64,000 bases of DNA. Origin: Sinorhizobium sp. B11. GTDB taxonomy: Bacteria; Pseudomonadota; Alphaproteobacteria; Rhizobiales; Rhizobiaceae. The position numbers and the translations under genes were made by a program. Below are positions 8,356 through 16,729 of this stretch, piece by piece. Location of the stretch: positions 471,552 to 535,551 of the forward strand of contig CP091035.1 in assembly GCA_039725955.1 (NCBI GenBank), read 5' to 3'. The notes under the pieces were generated by a model. That model was not told the DNA's origin. It searched no databases and saw only the letters and a list, made by a program, of their open reading frames with translations. Positions within the stretch are counted from its first letter, which is position 1, and each line of letters opens with the position of its first letter.

Positions 8356-9141
8356 TTAGCGAGCGGGAAGTTGCGCCTTGTAAAGGTTCACAAAGGCGGA
8401 CAGATCCCCGGCGTTCACGTCGGAAACGGCCCAGTAGGTGAGGCCTCCTCCGCTCCACCTGACGACATTGGTGCCATCGACGGCGTTGTCTTGATCCTCG
8501 TCGGCCGCCCCTTCCGTCGCCGTCACACTGATTGTGTGCCTGTTGCGCTTGTAGACCATGACAGGGACGGGTTTCCCGCCGATCACGTCGACCCGCCCGC
8601 CGATCAGCGGAAACCCCTGCGTCGAAAAATCCGGAGCGACCGGCGCGATCGTCGTGCGCCCATTGAACCAGGGCTTGACGACATGGCCGTCCGAGGACGC
8701 AATGTCATAGGGTTCAGGAGCGATCAGACCGCGCAGATGCGCTGCGACAATTTGCTGTTCCACAATTCCAAGCGTTGCCTTATCGTGGGAACGGTAGACT
8801 GCGTAACCGCCGCCAGCAGCTCCACCAAGCAGGCCGATCACAAGCGATGCGGCAAGGGCCCACGAGGACCAGCGGTGGGCTCGCCGGCTTTCACTTTCCT
8901 GTTCGACCAACTCACCAGGGCCCATGACCGAAGCCAGTATTGCACCGCGCGAGCGCTCGGGAAGGCCGTCATCCGGCAGGTCTTGCGTCAGCTTTGTTGA
9001 TAGCACCTTCAGACGCCTCGCATAGGCTGCAAGCTCTGGCTCTTTCGCGAGACGCTGTTCCATGAGCAGGCTCTCACCGGGTGATAGCTCACCGTCGTGA
9101 TAGGCATTCAAAAGCAGGATCGTCTCATTGTCGATGGTCAA
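8356..9141 (-). CDS. Membrane anti-sigma factor
   Basis: This 261-residue protein is encoded immediately after an ECF sigma factor with a 4-bp overlap, the usual arrangement for a cognate anti-sigma factor. The N-terminus (NAYHDGELSPGESLLMEQRL) resembles the zinc-associated anti-sigma fold but lacks the CxxC cysteines, so it would not be a zinc/thiol switch. One membrane helix follows near residues 95-115 (WALAASLVIGLLGGAAGGGY), with the remainder outside the cytoplasm. This is the RsiW/FecR-like topology in which an envelope signal releases the sigma factor. Confidence 0.8.
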   Translation of the reverse strand: MTIDNETILLLNAYHDGELSPGESLLMEQRLAKEPELAAYARRLKVLSTKLTQDLPDDGLPERSRGAILASVMGPGELVEQESESRRAHRWSSWALAASLVIGLLGGAAGGGYAVYRSHDKATLGIVEQQIVAAHLRGLIAPEPYDIASSDGHVVKPWFNGRTTIAPVAPDFSTQGFPLIGGRVDVIGGKPVPVMVYKRNRHTISVTATEGAADEDQDNAVDGTNVVRWSGGGLTYWAVSDVNAGDLSAFVNLYKAQLPAR

Positions 9142-9680
9142 GGATGGCCCTCCTTGACGAGCGATAGCAGAGACTGCCGCGCCTTGGCGAGCCGCGACAT
9201 GACGGTTCCGATCGGCAGGTTACTCACGATTGCGATGTCGCGATAGCTCAGGCCGTGATACTCCCTGAGCACGAGGGTCTCTCGCAGGTGTATCGGCAAT
9301 GCCTCCACCGCGCGCGCAAGACTTGCGGCCTGGTGCTTGGCAATAAGTGCGTCTTCAGGCGTCTCGACGGCGGCCGCCGTCGCGTGGCCGCTTTCCATTT
9401 CAAGCACAGCGTCGTCGGAAAGATCCTCAATCGAGATCACGCGGCCGGGCCGGTGCCGCTCCAGCCATGTGTAAGCGGCATTGCGCACGATCGTCAAAAA
9501 CCAGGATCGGACATTTCCCTCGGTGAAACGTTCGATCGATCGGTAGGCACGCAGACATGCCTCCTGCATGACATCCTCGGCGTCAGTCGCGCTTCCGGTC
9601 AGCCAACGCGCCAGCCGGTAGCCTTCATCCATCCGCGGCAAGACGAGTTGCGCAAAGCGGGCCTTGGCGGCGGCAGTCAT
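9138..9680 (-). CDS. ECF RNA polymerase sigma factor
   Basis: A 180-residue group IV sigma factor. Region 2 is seen in TDAEDVMQEACLRAYRSIER and NVRSWFLTIVRNAAYTWLER; region 4 is seen in LPIHLRETLVLREYHGLSYRDIA followed by the helix-turn-helix NLPIGTVMSRLAKARQSL. It forms an operon with the overlapping membrane anti-sigma gene. I could not identify a convincing autoregulatory promoter upstream, so its regulon is unknown. Confidence 0.92.
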   Translation of the reverse strand: MTAAAKARFAQLVLPRMDEGYRLARWLTGSATDAEDVMQEACLRAYRSIERFTEGNVRSWFLTIVRNAAYTWLERHRPGRVISIEDLSDDAVLEMESGHATAAAVETPEDALIAKHQAASLARAVEALPIHLRETLVLREYHGLSYRDIAIVSNLPIGTVMSRLAKARQSLLSLVKEGHP

Positions 9681-10004
9681 CGGCGCCCATTGCGGATAGG
9701 AAGGAGCATAAAGGACGGCGCCCTGTCATTGGAAAGTATCTTGGTCGGAGAGACACATAGGGCTTGCGATGGTTAGCGCAAGGATAAGACTGCTTTTTCT
9801 CACCAACATCGACTATAAACAGCTTATATGTCAGACGAAATGCTCGATATATCTCCTGTTACCTTGTTTGTGAGAATACGTATTTTATCGCTCACAGTAC
9901 GACCTCGGCAACACTTGCGTCCTTTGCTTGGCAATCCATATCCGAAACGCAGCCTCTTACCGGCATACTCATTTCTTAGCCGGCTGCCCTTCACATCGGG
10001 AATG

Positions 10005-10160
10005 TTGCGCGCCTCGTCGTATCCCGGGTGATGCCGATGAGGAGTATCTGGGTCATGGTACCCCAGTCGGGATGACCCGGCACCTTCCACATCGTGTCAC
10101 CTGTGACATTGCCGGCATTCATCATCCCCGCCGCGACCAGGATCCAGATGCGGCCGGCTA
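10005..10160 (-). pseudogene. Fragment of a DUF932 gene
   Basis: The minus strand encodes AGNVTGDTMWKVPGHPDW and flanking residues, nearly the same as AGNGTGDTMWKVPGQLDW in the intact DUF932 gene at 15388-16605. The DNA is also very similar, for example the shared ACCCGGCACCTTCCACATCG. Both ends of the fragment run out of similarity. The rest of 9681-10512 holds no gene I can support. Confidence 0.75.
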
Positions 10161-10512
10161 CCTCGTCGGCATCCGTCCTGTCGCTCCAGAGGTTAATGAA
10201 AGTACGACGTTTCCGCCCTTTTCGGCATTCTCCTGCGCGCCCCAAGTGCAACAGCAGGGAACTCTTGTTGGTCGGGCATTCCATTTTCGAAGCGATCTGG
10301 TTAGAAGGATCTGTGTCTCGACCCGGCGGCGGGCCAACGAGATGCAGGCGGTCGGAGCGAGGCCGACCGCCTGCTTCGTAAAGCGTCAGGCAGAGGATGT
10401 CTGGGCAGCACCCAGGCGTTTTATGCTCTGGCACGATCATTCGGCCGATGAGCGAATTTCGGAAGCGCGCCCTCGTCACGCTGGCGACAAGCGGCTCGCT
10501 GCGGGCGGGAAG

Positions 10513-10773
10513 TCAAAACGATTTAAGCTGGCCGGCGGACCTTCCCTTGAACCATTTGTTCCAGTTGACACCGCGCCCGCGATCGCGCGGGTCGAACCAT
10601 TCTCCTCCGTATCGGGCCATGAAGGTCTCGGCGCCGACCCTGGTCGCAAAACAGTGAACATCGTAGTGGCGGTCTTCGAAGAAGACATTGTGGCTGCGAG
10701 GGCATCTCATCAATCGAGCGCAGAATGCCGCCTGCTGCGCGGCCTGTTCTCCGAGAGACAGTTCGGCCGGCAA
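10513..10773 (-). CDS. Hypothetical protein
   Basis: An 86-residue frame with protein-like composition, rich in aromatic and charged residues in its second half (HNVFFEDRHYDVHCFATRVG, then ARYGGEWFDPRDRGRGVNWNKW). I do not recognise a family with certainty. It is isolated, with a remnant on one side and a small divergent gene on the other. Confidence 0.5.
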   Translation of the reverse strand: MPAELSLGEQAAQQAAFCARLMRCPRSHNVFFEDRHYDVHCFATRVGAETFMARYGGEWFDPRDRGRGVNWNKWFKGRSAGQLKSF

Positions 10774-10928
10774 CGCAACCTGGAACGGCTATCCTCGATC
10801 GATTTCTGCAGGGCTTAACGCGCCTTTTCGCCTGGGCGTCATTAGCAATCACCCTTCAGCTCTGGCGGGCGGATTGACTCCTAGCCAAAATAGAACAAAA
10901 TAGGAACACTTCTTCTTGAGGATGTAAC

Positions 10929-11129
10929 ATGGGTGACATCGACCGTTCCTCGACCCTTCAACCAGCCGCGCCCATTGCGCGAAAGTGCCATTGCGGCGAC
11001 TGGGCCGGGTTCGGCTACGCCAAGGGCGAGCGTCAAGATTGGTGGTGTTGGAAGCACTATCCCTACAAGACGTCAGCGCGTCTCGAAGCCGCCGAAATCG
11101 CCGACATGCTGGCCGACAGGGTCGCCTAA
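10929..11129 (+). CDS. Small Cys/Trp-rich hypothetical protein
   Basis: A 66-residue protein preceded by a TTGAGGA-type ribosome binding site. The core CHCGDWAGFGYAKGERQDWW is followed by CWKHYPYK, so three cysteines and a histidine could bind a metal such as zinc. Single-copy small proteins of this kind are common on rhizobial replicons but uncharacterised. It stands alone and is followed by 319 bp without a gene. Confidence 0.65.
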   Translation: MGDIDRSSTLQPAAPIARKCHCGDWAGFGYAKGERQDWWCWKHYPYKTSARLEAAEIADMLADRVA

Positions 11130-11448
11130 AAGCTTGTTGCGCCGAGCAGTCATTGCAACAAAAGCCGATGCGAGCGCACGGCGCGGCATCGCCAGGATCA
11201 TTCGAGACGACAACAAGATATCTCTGGACACTCGATCGCGCCGGCCGGCCTGCGCCAGCGGTTCTATCCGGCCGGCGATCTCACTGTTTTGCTCACTGCA
11301 GAAGAGCTGCCCGGCGCCAGCTAGCCCACTGGCTGGTCATGGCCCTTCTGATGGAAATGGATGAACCGGGCACCGCATTGCTCGTCTTGCCCCGCGGTTG
11401 AACACTCCAGGCAAAGAGGAACGAACGCCGGTCGTCAGTGGACCAGCC
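11130..11448. other. Intergenic region, no supported gene
   Basis: No frame here is convincing. The only structure seen is a GC-rich inverted repeat (CGCCGGCCGG near 11241 with CCGGCCGGCG near 11271) able to form a long hairpin. Confidence 0.4.
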
Positions 11449-12492
11449 TCATTCCTCGATCCTGTAGACCGCGGCATTATCCTGGACCTCCCGCAGGCCC
11501 TTGTAAGAAGCGTGTCTCAGCTTGCCGTCGTCGGTCCAGGCTCGGTATTCGATTTCCGAAATCAATGTCGGCTGAAGCCAGACGATATCCTTGCTGCGCC
11601 CGTCATGGACGACGCTCGGCTTCTTGGTCGCAAGCTTGTCCATCAGTTTCCGAAGTTCGACGGCGACCTTGTAGGAAAAGCCGGTTCCAACCGAGCCGAC
11701 ATAGTGCAGCTGGCTGCCCTTCCAGGCTGCGAGCAGCAGGCTGCCGACACCACCGCGGGCAGAAGCGGATTTTTCGTAGCCGACGATAAAGAAGCTTTCG
11801 CTCTGGATGCATTTGACCTTCAGCCAGTCGCCGGATCTGTGCGAGCGATAAGGGCTGTCGGGATCCTTGAAGATGACGCCTTCAAGGCCGTGCTCGCAGG
11901 CAGCCGCAAAGATCGCCTGCGGCTCGCCCTCAAGCTCCTCCGAAAAGCGGATCGCACCCGCACGCTCTCCGATGAGATCAGCAAGCAGATGCCGGCGGCT
12001 CGACAGTTCCATGGTCCTGAGGTCGTGGCCGTCGAGATAAAGAAGATCGAAGGCAAAGAAGATTGCGCTGGACGACGGGAGCTTGCCGCCCCGCCCGCCG
12101 AGCGATCGCTGCAGGGCACCGAAATCGGAGCGTCCCTCCTCGTCGAGCACGACAGCTTCACCATCGAGAATGGCGCTGGAAAGGCCAAGCTCTTGCGCCT
12201 CGGCCGCAATCGCCGGAAACCGCGCAGTCCAGTCATGGCCGCCACGTGACAGGACCCTGATCCCCTTCGGCTCGATATGGATTGCCAGCCTGTAGCCATC
12301 GAACTTCAGTTCGGCGATGGTGCGCGGATTTTCCGGTGGCTTGTCCTTCAAGAGAGCAAGCGCCGGCTCGACGCGATCGGGCATCGGATCCAAAAGCAGG
12401 TTCTGCTGTGCGGGATCGCGTTTTCTGCGAACGGCGCCTTTGAGCGGCCGTTCATCGGCAAGAAGGGGTTTGCTGCGGGGACGGTCGATCAT
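11449..12492 (-). CDS. ATP-dependent DNA ligase (LigC/LigD ligase-domain type)
   Basis: This 347-residue ligase consists only of nucleotidyltransferase and OB-fold domains. Motif I is ELKFDGYR with catalytic Lys63; motif III/IIIa is ILDGEAVVLDE and FFAFDLLYLDG; motif IV is LEGVIFK; motif V is DWLKVKC. Enzymes like this seal nicks and can join ends with Ku in non-homologous end joining. No Ku, polymerase or phosphoesterase domain is adjacent, so this is an extra stand-alone ligase as often found on rhizobial plasmids. It appears intact. Confidence 0.92.
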   Translation of the reverse strand: MIDRPRSKPLLADERPLKGAVRRKRDPAQQNLLLDPMPDRVEPALALLKDKPPENPRTIAELKFDGYRLAIHIEPKGIRVLSRGGHDWTARFPAIAAEAQELGLSSAILDGEAVVLDEEGRSDFGALQRSLGGRGGKLPSSSAIFFAFDLLYLDGHDLRTMELSSRRHLLADLIGERAGAIRFSEELEGEPQAIFAAACEHGLEGVIFKDPDSPYRSHRSGDWLKVKCIQSESFFIVGYEKSASARGGVGSLLLAAWKGSQLHYVGSVGTGFSYKVAVELRKLMDKLATKKPSVVHDGRSKDIVWLQPTLISEIEYRAWTDDGKLRHASYKGLREVQDNAAVYRIEE

Positions 12493-12604
12493 GTGTGGAT
12501 TACATCAGCAACATCTAAAGAAGAGGTTGTCGAGAGGGTTCATGGTGGTATCGTTCTGTCGTCACCTTACCGGGTGCGCTGCCCCTCTGTGATGACCTCG
12601 AACT

Positions 12605-12627
12605 GCCCCGCGTTCTGCGGGGCTTTT
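12605..12627 (+). terminator. GC-rich hairpin with short T-tract
   Basis: Stem GCCCCGC/GCGGGGC (12605-12611 and 12617-12623), loop GTTCT, then TTTT on the plus strand. It lies just after the stop codon of the leftward DUF982 gene. The stem could stop that transcript too, though the T-tract points rightward. Confidence 0.5.
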
Positions 12628-12628
12628 G

Positions 12629-12913
12629 TTATCGCTCATCGCTTTGTCTGATTCCTTCCATATCGTCCGGCAGGACATGCATGCTCGAAGCATGGGCAGC
12701 CTCGACGAGGGCCTGGCGGGCGATTTCCGGATCGAGAAAGAGCTGCATCGCGTCCATCGAAGTGGCCAGCGCATGATGGAACCGCGCCGGGTCGTTTTCG
12801 AGATGCGGCCATTTCTCGCTGAGGAGAAACGCTGCGAGATCTCGACCCTGTGGGCCTGGCGATCTTTCGACATGCAGCGGTCGGATCGGCGTGGATAAGG
12901 AAAGTGTTTCCAT
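12629..12913 (-). CDS. DUF982 domain protein
   Basis: A 94-residue protein; the ATG at 12913 has AGGAG upstream. The segment DLAAFLLSEKWPHLENDPAR, with a following region ending in ARQALVEAAHASSMHVL, fits DUF982, a small family almost confined to Rhizobiales and often present in many plasmid-borne copies. Its function is unknown. Most longer upstream extensions of the frame are unsupported. Confidence 0.7.
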   Translation of the reverse strand: METLSLSTPIRPLHVERSPGPQGRDLAAFLLSEKWPHLENDPARFHHALATSMDAMQLFLDPEIARQALVEAAHASSMHVLPDDMEGIRQSDER

Positions 12914-13096
12914 GACGCAGTACTCCTGGTGTCTCGACAGAGTCACATGGGAAGCGATTCGCGCGAGTCGAGCCGCCGGGTGCAGAATCGTTTGGGCACG
13001 GACGCGCGCTCCCTGCACAGCGTTGATCCATGATGATCGAGACGGAAGTTCCGCAGTCCGGATCACGGCTCGGAGACCTGGTGAGGAAAACGGCGC

Positions 13097-14038
13097 TCAC
13101 GCGCCGTCTCCCGAAGCCTGCCAGACCGGAATGCCAAGGCGCCGGGCCTTGTCGGTAAGATTGTCGGTGATGCCGTTGCCCGGGAAGACGATCAATCCTG
13201 CCGGCATGACGGACAGCATCTCGTCGTTGCGGCGGAAGGGTGCCGCCTTGGCATGTTTGCTCCAGTTCGGCTTGAAGGTGATCTGCGTGACCTTGCGGGC
13301 TTGCGCCCAGCAGGCGGCAATGCGTTCTGCCCCTTTCGGCGCGCCACCGTGCAACAGGACCATGTCGGCATATTTGGCGTGGGCCTGGTCGAGCTTTTTC
13401 CAAATGCGGTCATGGTCGTTGCAGTCCATGCCGCCGGCAAAGCCGATCTTCGTGCCCGCGGGGATCATGACCTCGGTCTCGGCGTGTCGACGTGCGGACA
13501 GGAAGTCCATCGAGTCGATCATCGCCGCTGTCATGTTGGCATGGTTGACCTTCGAGCCCGTGCGTGGCCGCCAGGCAGAACCGGTCTGAGCCTCGAAGAG
13601 GTCTGCGCTGTGGTCGCGCATGAACTCGAATGTGTTGCGCCGTTCGAGAAGGGTGACGCCCTCGGCGATCAGCCGTTCCAGTTCGACGCTTTGAACCTCC
13701 GATCCGTCCTGCTCGCGTTGACCTGTGCGCTGCGCCTCCTCGTTGCGATCGAGTTCCCGCTGGATGCGATCGGCGCCGCGATGGAAGAGGTTGACGGTCG
13801 ACCAGAGCAGGTCTTCGAGATCGGGTTCCAGCCTTGTGTCTGCGAGCATATCGGACAAGGCATCGAAGATGGTCGTCAGCGATGCTTGGACGATAGGCTC
13901 TTCGGGCAAGGGCCGGGGGTCGGGTTCGTCCTGGAAAGGCCGATAGCCATGGACCTGCATTTCGTAGATGAAGCGATCGGTCGGCGAGGACGCGTGGTGC
14001 GGTTCTGCGGTATCGTGGATCAAGGTTGAGCGGGTCAT
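13097..14038 (-). CDS. DUF2493 (SLOG-fold) domain protein
   Basis: A 313-residue protein; the start at 14038 has GGAG upstream. The C-terminal half has the Rossmann-like DUF2493 pattern: KIGFAGGMDCNDHDRIWKKL, then MVLLHGGAPKGAERIA, then NDEMLSVMPAGLIVFPGN. This family belongs to the SLOG nucleotide-binding clan. The N-terminal half is acidic and helical. It is the last gene of a leftward block (ParB-like, DUF932, Toprim, DUF2493) recurring on rhizobial plasmids. Its role is unknown, perhaps in replicon maintenance or DNA processing. Confidence 0.85.
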   Translation of the reverse strand: MTRSTLIHDTAEPHHASSPTDRFIYEMQVHGYRPFQDEPDPRPLPEEPIVQASLTTIFDALSDMLADTRLEPDLEDLLWSTVNLFHRGADRIQRELDRNEEAQRTGQREQDGSEVQSVELERLIAEGVTLLERRNTFEFMRDHSADLFEAQTGSAWRPRTGSKVNHANMTAAMIDSMDFLSARRHAETEVMIPAGTKIGFAGGMDCNDHDRIWKKLDQAHAKYADMVLLHGGAPKGAERIAACWAQARKVTQITFKPNWSKHAKAAPFRRNDEMLSVMPAGLIVFPGNGITDNLTDKARRLGIPVWQASGDGA

Positions 14039-14162
14039 TCCGGATCTCCATGGTTTGAGCCGCGCCTCTCGCGGCCTGACGGCGATCCCTTCCCATGCCG
14101 GTCGCGGCCGGAACCGCAGCGCGAAGTGCTGCGGCCCAGCGGCAGCGCCGGGCGGTTGAGGG

Positions 14163-14213
14163 CCGGTTTCTTGCTGCGCGAGGAGCGCGGGAACCGCGCG
14201 GGGAAGAAACCGG
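14163..14213. repeat. Strong inverted repeat between Toprim and DUF2493 genes
   Basis: CCGGTTTCTT (14163-14172) and AAGAAACCGG (14204-14213) form a perfect 10-bp stem enclosing further GCGCG/CGCGC complementarity. It lies in an unusually long (318-bp) spacer inside an otherwise tight leftward gene block, upstream of the DUF2493 start. An attenuator or RNA-processing site is possible. No frame in the spacer is convincing. Confidence 0.55.
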
Positions 14214-14356
14214 ACCGATCCGTTGAAGGCTGCGACCGGCATGGTACGGGTCGCCTCCCGACAGGCCCGCAGGCGCGGCCCCACTTATGGCGATCCGTCA
14301 ACCGCGCGCTCAACGGCCTCACCGCAGAAACGTTCGCGTCTCAACGCCGGGCGCCG

Positions 14357-15391
14357 CTATCGCGAAAGAAAGGCGGCCGCATCGTCCCGGACGAGCTGAC
14401 GGCGCAGGTTCGCCACTAGACGGGAAGATCCAAGCCGACGCAGGTCCTCGTTGAAATCGCCAAGCTCGAGCGTGAGCACCAATGGCAGCACGCCGAGAGC
14501 GGTGGTGGCCCGGCCCAATCCCTCGACACCGTGGCGTCCGGCCGCATCGGCGTCGGCAGCGATATAGAGGCGCTTGCATGTCGCAGGCAGCAGGAAGGCT
14601 GCGAGATGATGGGCCGAAAGCGCTGCCACCATCGCCATGCCGGGAAGTATTTCCGAAAGAGAGAGCACGGTCTCGATGCCCTCGCCCACGACCAGGACCG
14701 GGCTATGCGATCCCGGCGAAATGATGAAACGCACGCCATTGCCGATCAGGCGACCGAGTGCCCGGCGCGGTTCGTCGATCCGGGCCTTGCCGTTTCCATC
14801 GGGATCAAGCCATGTCCGGTGCACACCGGTCAGCCTGCCTTCGACATCGGTGATCGCAGCGATCAGCGCTGGCAGACGCGTCATTTCGCCGGTCGTAAGA
14901 TCTCGGTAGTAACAGGAGGGGTGGAAGCGAAGGGCGCGATGGCGTGCGGCGCTCTCGATGCCGCGGCTCTGCAGGTAGCGCTCCGCCAAGGTGCCGGCGA
15001 TCGGCACGGCACTGGCAAACAGCAGCCCTGCCCGCGCCGCGGTCGATCGGCTGTCGAGTGCATTGGCGTCCCGCCATTCTGCCGCCATGGGTTCCAGCCG
15101 CGGCAGGTTGAGGAACAGCCGTGCCTCGTCTGCAACATCGGCAAAGGCAATCAGGCCGCAGGTCTGGCGGATGAGGTCGAGCAGATCGCCATATTGGCCG
15201 GTCGCCGCATCGCTCCAGCGGCCGGCGCGCGGACCGGTCAGCCGCACAAAGAGCGACCGACCCAAATTGTTGCCCGTATCGCCGACGATCCAGTAATTGC
15301 CGGATCGCCGGCCGGCCGACAGATAATGACGGCAGACCGCCTCGGCATGACGCGCGAGGCGGTCTGCCAGGTCGGAGGCCGTACCTGTCAT
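14357..15391 (-). CDS. Toprim-domain plasmid protein (primase-like)
   Basis: This 344-residue protein has an N-terminal region like the zinc-free primase-associated domain (NYWIVGDTGNNLGRSLFVRL, then GRWSDAATGQYGDLLDLI) and a C-terminal Toprim domain (LVVGEGIETVLSL and LYIAADADAAGRHG, giving the conserved Glu and DxD). Such proteins are typical of large alphaproteobacterial plasmids and probably act in plasmid DNA metabolism. It overlaps the DUF932 stop by 4 bp. Confidence 0.87.
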   Translation of the reverse strand: MTGTASDLADRLARHAEAVCRHYLSAGRRSGNYWIVGDTGNNLGRSLFVRLTGPRAGRWSDAATGQYGDLLDLIRQTCGLIAFADVADEARLFLNLPRLEPMAAEWRDANALDSRSTAARAGLLFASAVPIAGTLAERYLQSRGIESAARHRALRFHPSCYYRDLTTGEMTRLPALIAAITDVEGRLTGVHRTWLDPDGNGKARIDEPRRALGRLIGNGVRFIISPGSHSPVLVVGEGIETVLSLSEILPGMAMVAALSAHHLAAFLLPATCKRLYIAADADAAGRHGVEGLGRATTALGVLPLVLTLELGDFNEDLRRLGSSRLVANLRRQLVRDDAAAFLSR

Positions 15392-16605
15392 TGGCTGGCA
15401 CTTTCGAGCAGCTTCTTCGCCTTGCCCTCAAGATCAAGACGGATGTCCTGGTTGGTCCGCGTGCGCGCCAGCGCGGTTATGCCCTGCACGAAATCGAAGA
15501 TCGACTCCGGCGGACGGCCCTCCTCCGACAGCACCATGTCGATCACCTTGCCGGTCTCGCTTTTGGAGAAACCGCGGCGGCGCAGGAAGGCCTCGCGGTC
15601 GTCGTCATGGCGGGCAACGATCGTCTCGCGTGCCGCCTTGATGCCGGCAACGAAGGGGGCGGGCGACGAATTGGCGAAAGTCGCCAATGCGGGTGCCGCC
15701 TCATGGGCGAAACGTTCGCCGGCGAATTTCGAGTGGCGGATGGTGATTTCCTCGAACTGCTCCGTGCCCCAGAGATTGCGGTTGGCACAGACCGCCCTCA
15801 GATAAAACGAGGCGATGCCGAGCGTCTTGGAGCCGACCTCGGAATTCCAGGCATAAAAGCCTCGGAAATAGAGATCGGGCTCGCCGTTCGGAAGACGCCC
15901 TGCCTCGATCGGATGGGTATCGTCGACGAGGAAGAGGAAGACGTCGCGGTCGCTGGCATAAAGCGTTGTCGTATCCTTGGTGATATCGACGAAGGGATTG
16001 TGGATCATGGTCGTCCAGTCGAGCTGACCCGGCACCTTCCACATCGTGTCGCCGGTGCCATTGCCGGCGATCTTCATCACGGCTGCGACCAGTTCATGGT
16101 CCCAGATGCGGCCATAGTCGGGACCGGTGACGGCGCGAAGCTCGAGCCGCCCGTCGTCCATCTCCAGCGTCTTCACCAGTTCGGCGCGATGGGACAGCAG
16201 TCCGTGCTGAAGATTGATGGCGGCAAGCGGCGCCGGCAGCTGGCGCATATAGGTCGCGGGCGCGCCGACCAGGCTGCAGAGCTGGCCGTAGCTCCAATGG
16301 GTCGGCGCGATCGGTTGAGCATCACGTTGACCCCGGCATGCGTTCTCGCCGGGCACGATCAGTTCGAGCCGTTCGGCATTGTCGCGCGTGGCTTCGACGC
16401 GAATGGCGCTGGTCTCGATGGTGCGGGCATGCGCCCGATCGGCCCGCGATCGCACGGTGTCGTAGAGTGCACTGAGCGACAGGAAGCGCTCGTCGTCGGG
16501 GCGCGAGAACCATTCGGACGAGACGCGGCCGATGCGCTCGCCGCGCGAAATATCGACCTTGAAGCCGGAAGACGAGACGGGACTGTTGATACTGGAATTG
16601 GTCAT
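15388..16605 (-). CDS. DUF932 domain protein
   Basis: A 405-residue protein; the start at 16605 has AGGAG upstream, while 75 earlier in-frame codons look non-coding. It matches DUF932 (phage/plasmid-like protein TIGR03299), a family found on plasmids and phages and often next to recombination or ParB genes; function unknown. It is translationally coupled to the Toprim gene. A degraded copy of its central region occurs at 10005-10160. Confidence 0.87.
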   Translation of the reverse strand: MTNSSINSPVSSSGFKVDISRGERIGRVSSEWFSRPDDERFLSLSALYDTVRSRADRAHARTIETSAIRVEATRDNAERLELIVPGENACRGQRDAQPIAPTHWSYGQLCSLVGAPATYMRQLPAPLAAINLQHGLLSHRAELVKTLEMDDGRLELRAVTGPDYGRIWDHELVAAVMKIAGNGTGDTMWKVPGQLDWTTMIHNPFVDITKDTTTLYASDRDVFLFLVDDTHPIEAGRLPNGEPDLYFRGFYAWNSEVGSKTLGIASFYLRAVCANRNLWGTEQFEEITIRHSKFAGERFAHEAAPALATFANSSPAPFVAGIKAARETIVARHDDDREAFLRRRGFSKSETGKVIDMVLSEEGRPPESIFDFVQGITALARTRTNQDIRLDLEGKAKKLLESASQ

Positions 16606-16729
16606 GACAGATCTCCTGAAACGAAAAGGCCGGCGCTGTGGCCGGCTCGGGGTGAAGGAATGGGGATGGCAGGTTTGAGCGAACAGGCCCGGCACCACGT
16701 GGAACCGGGCCGTCCTGGCGCGGAGGCCG

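Noticed and set aside
14531..15805. A 424-codon plus-strand frame
   Set aside because: It is antisense to the Toprim and DUF932 genes and shows no family features.
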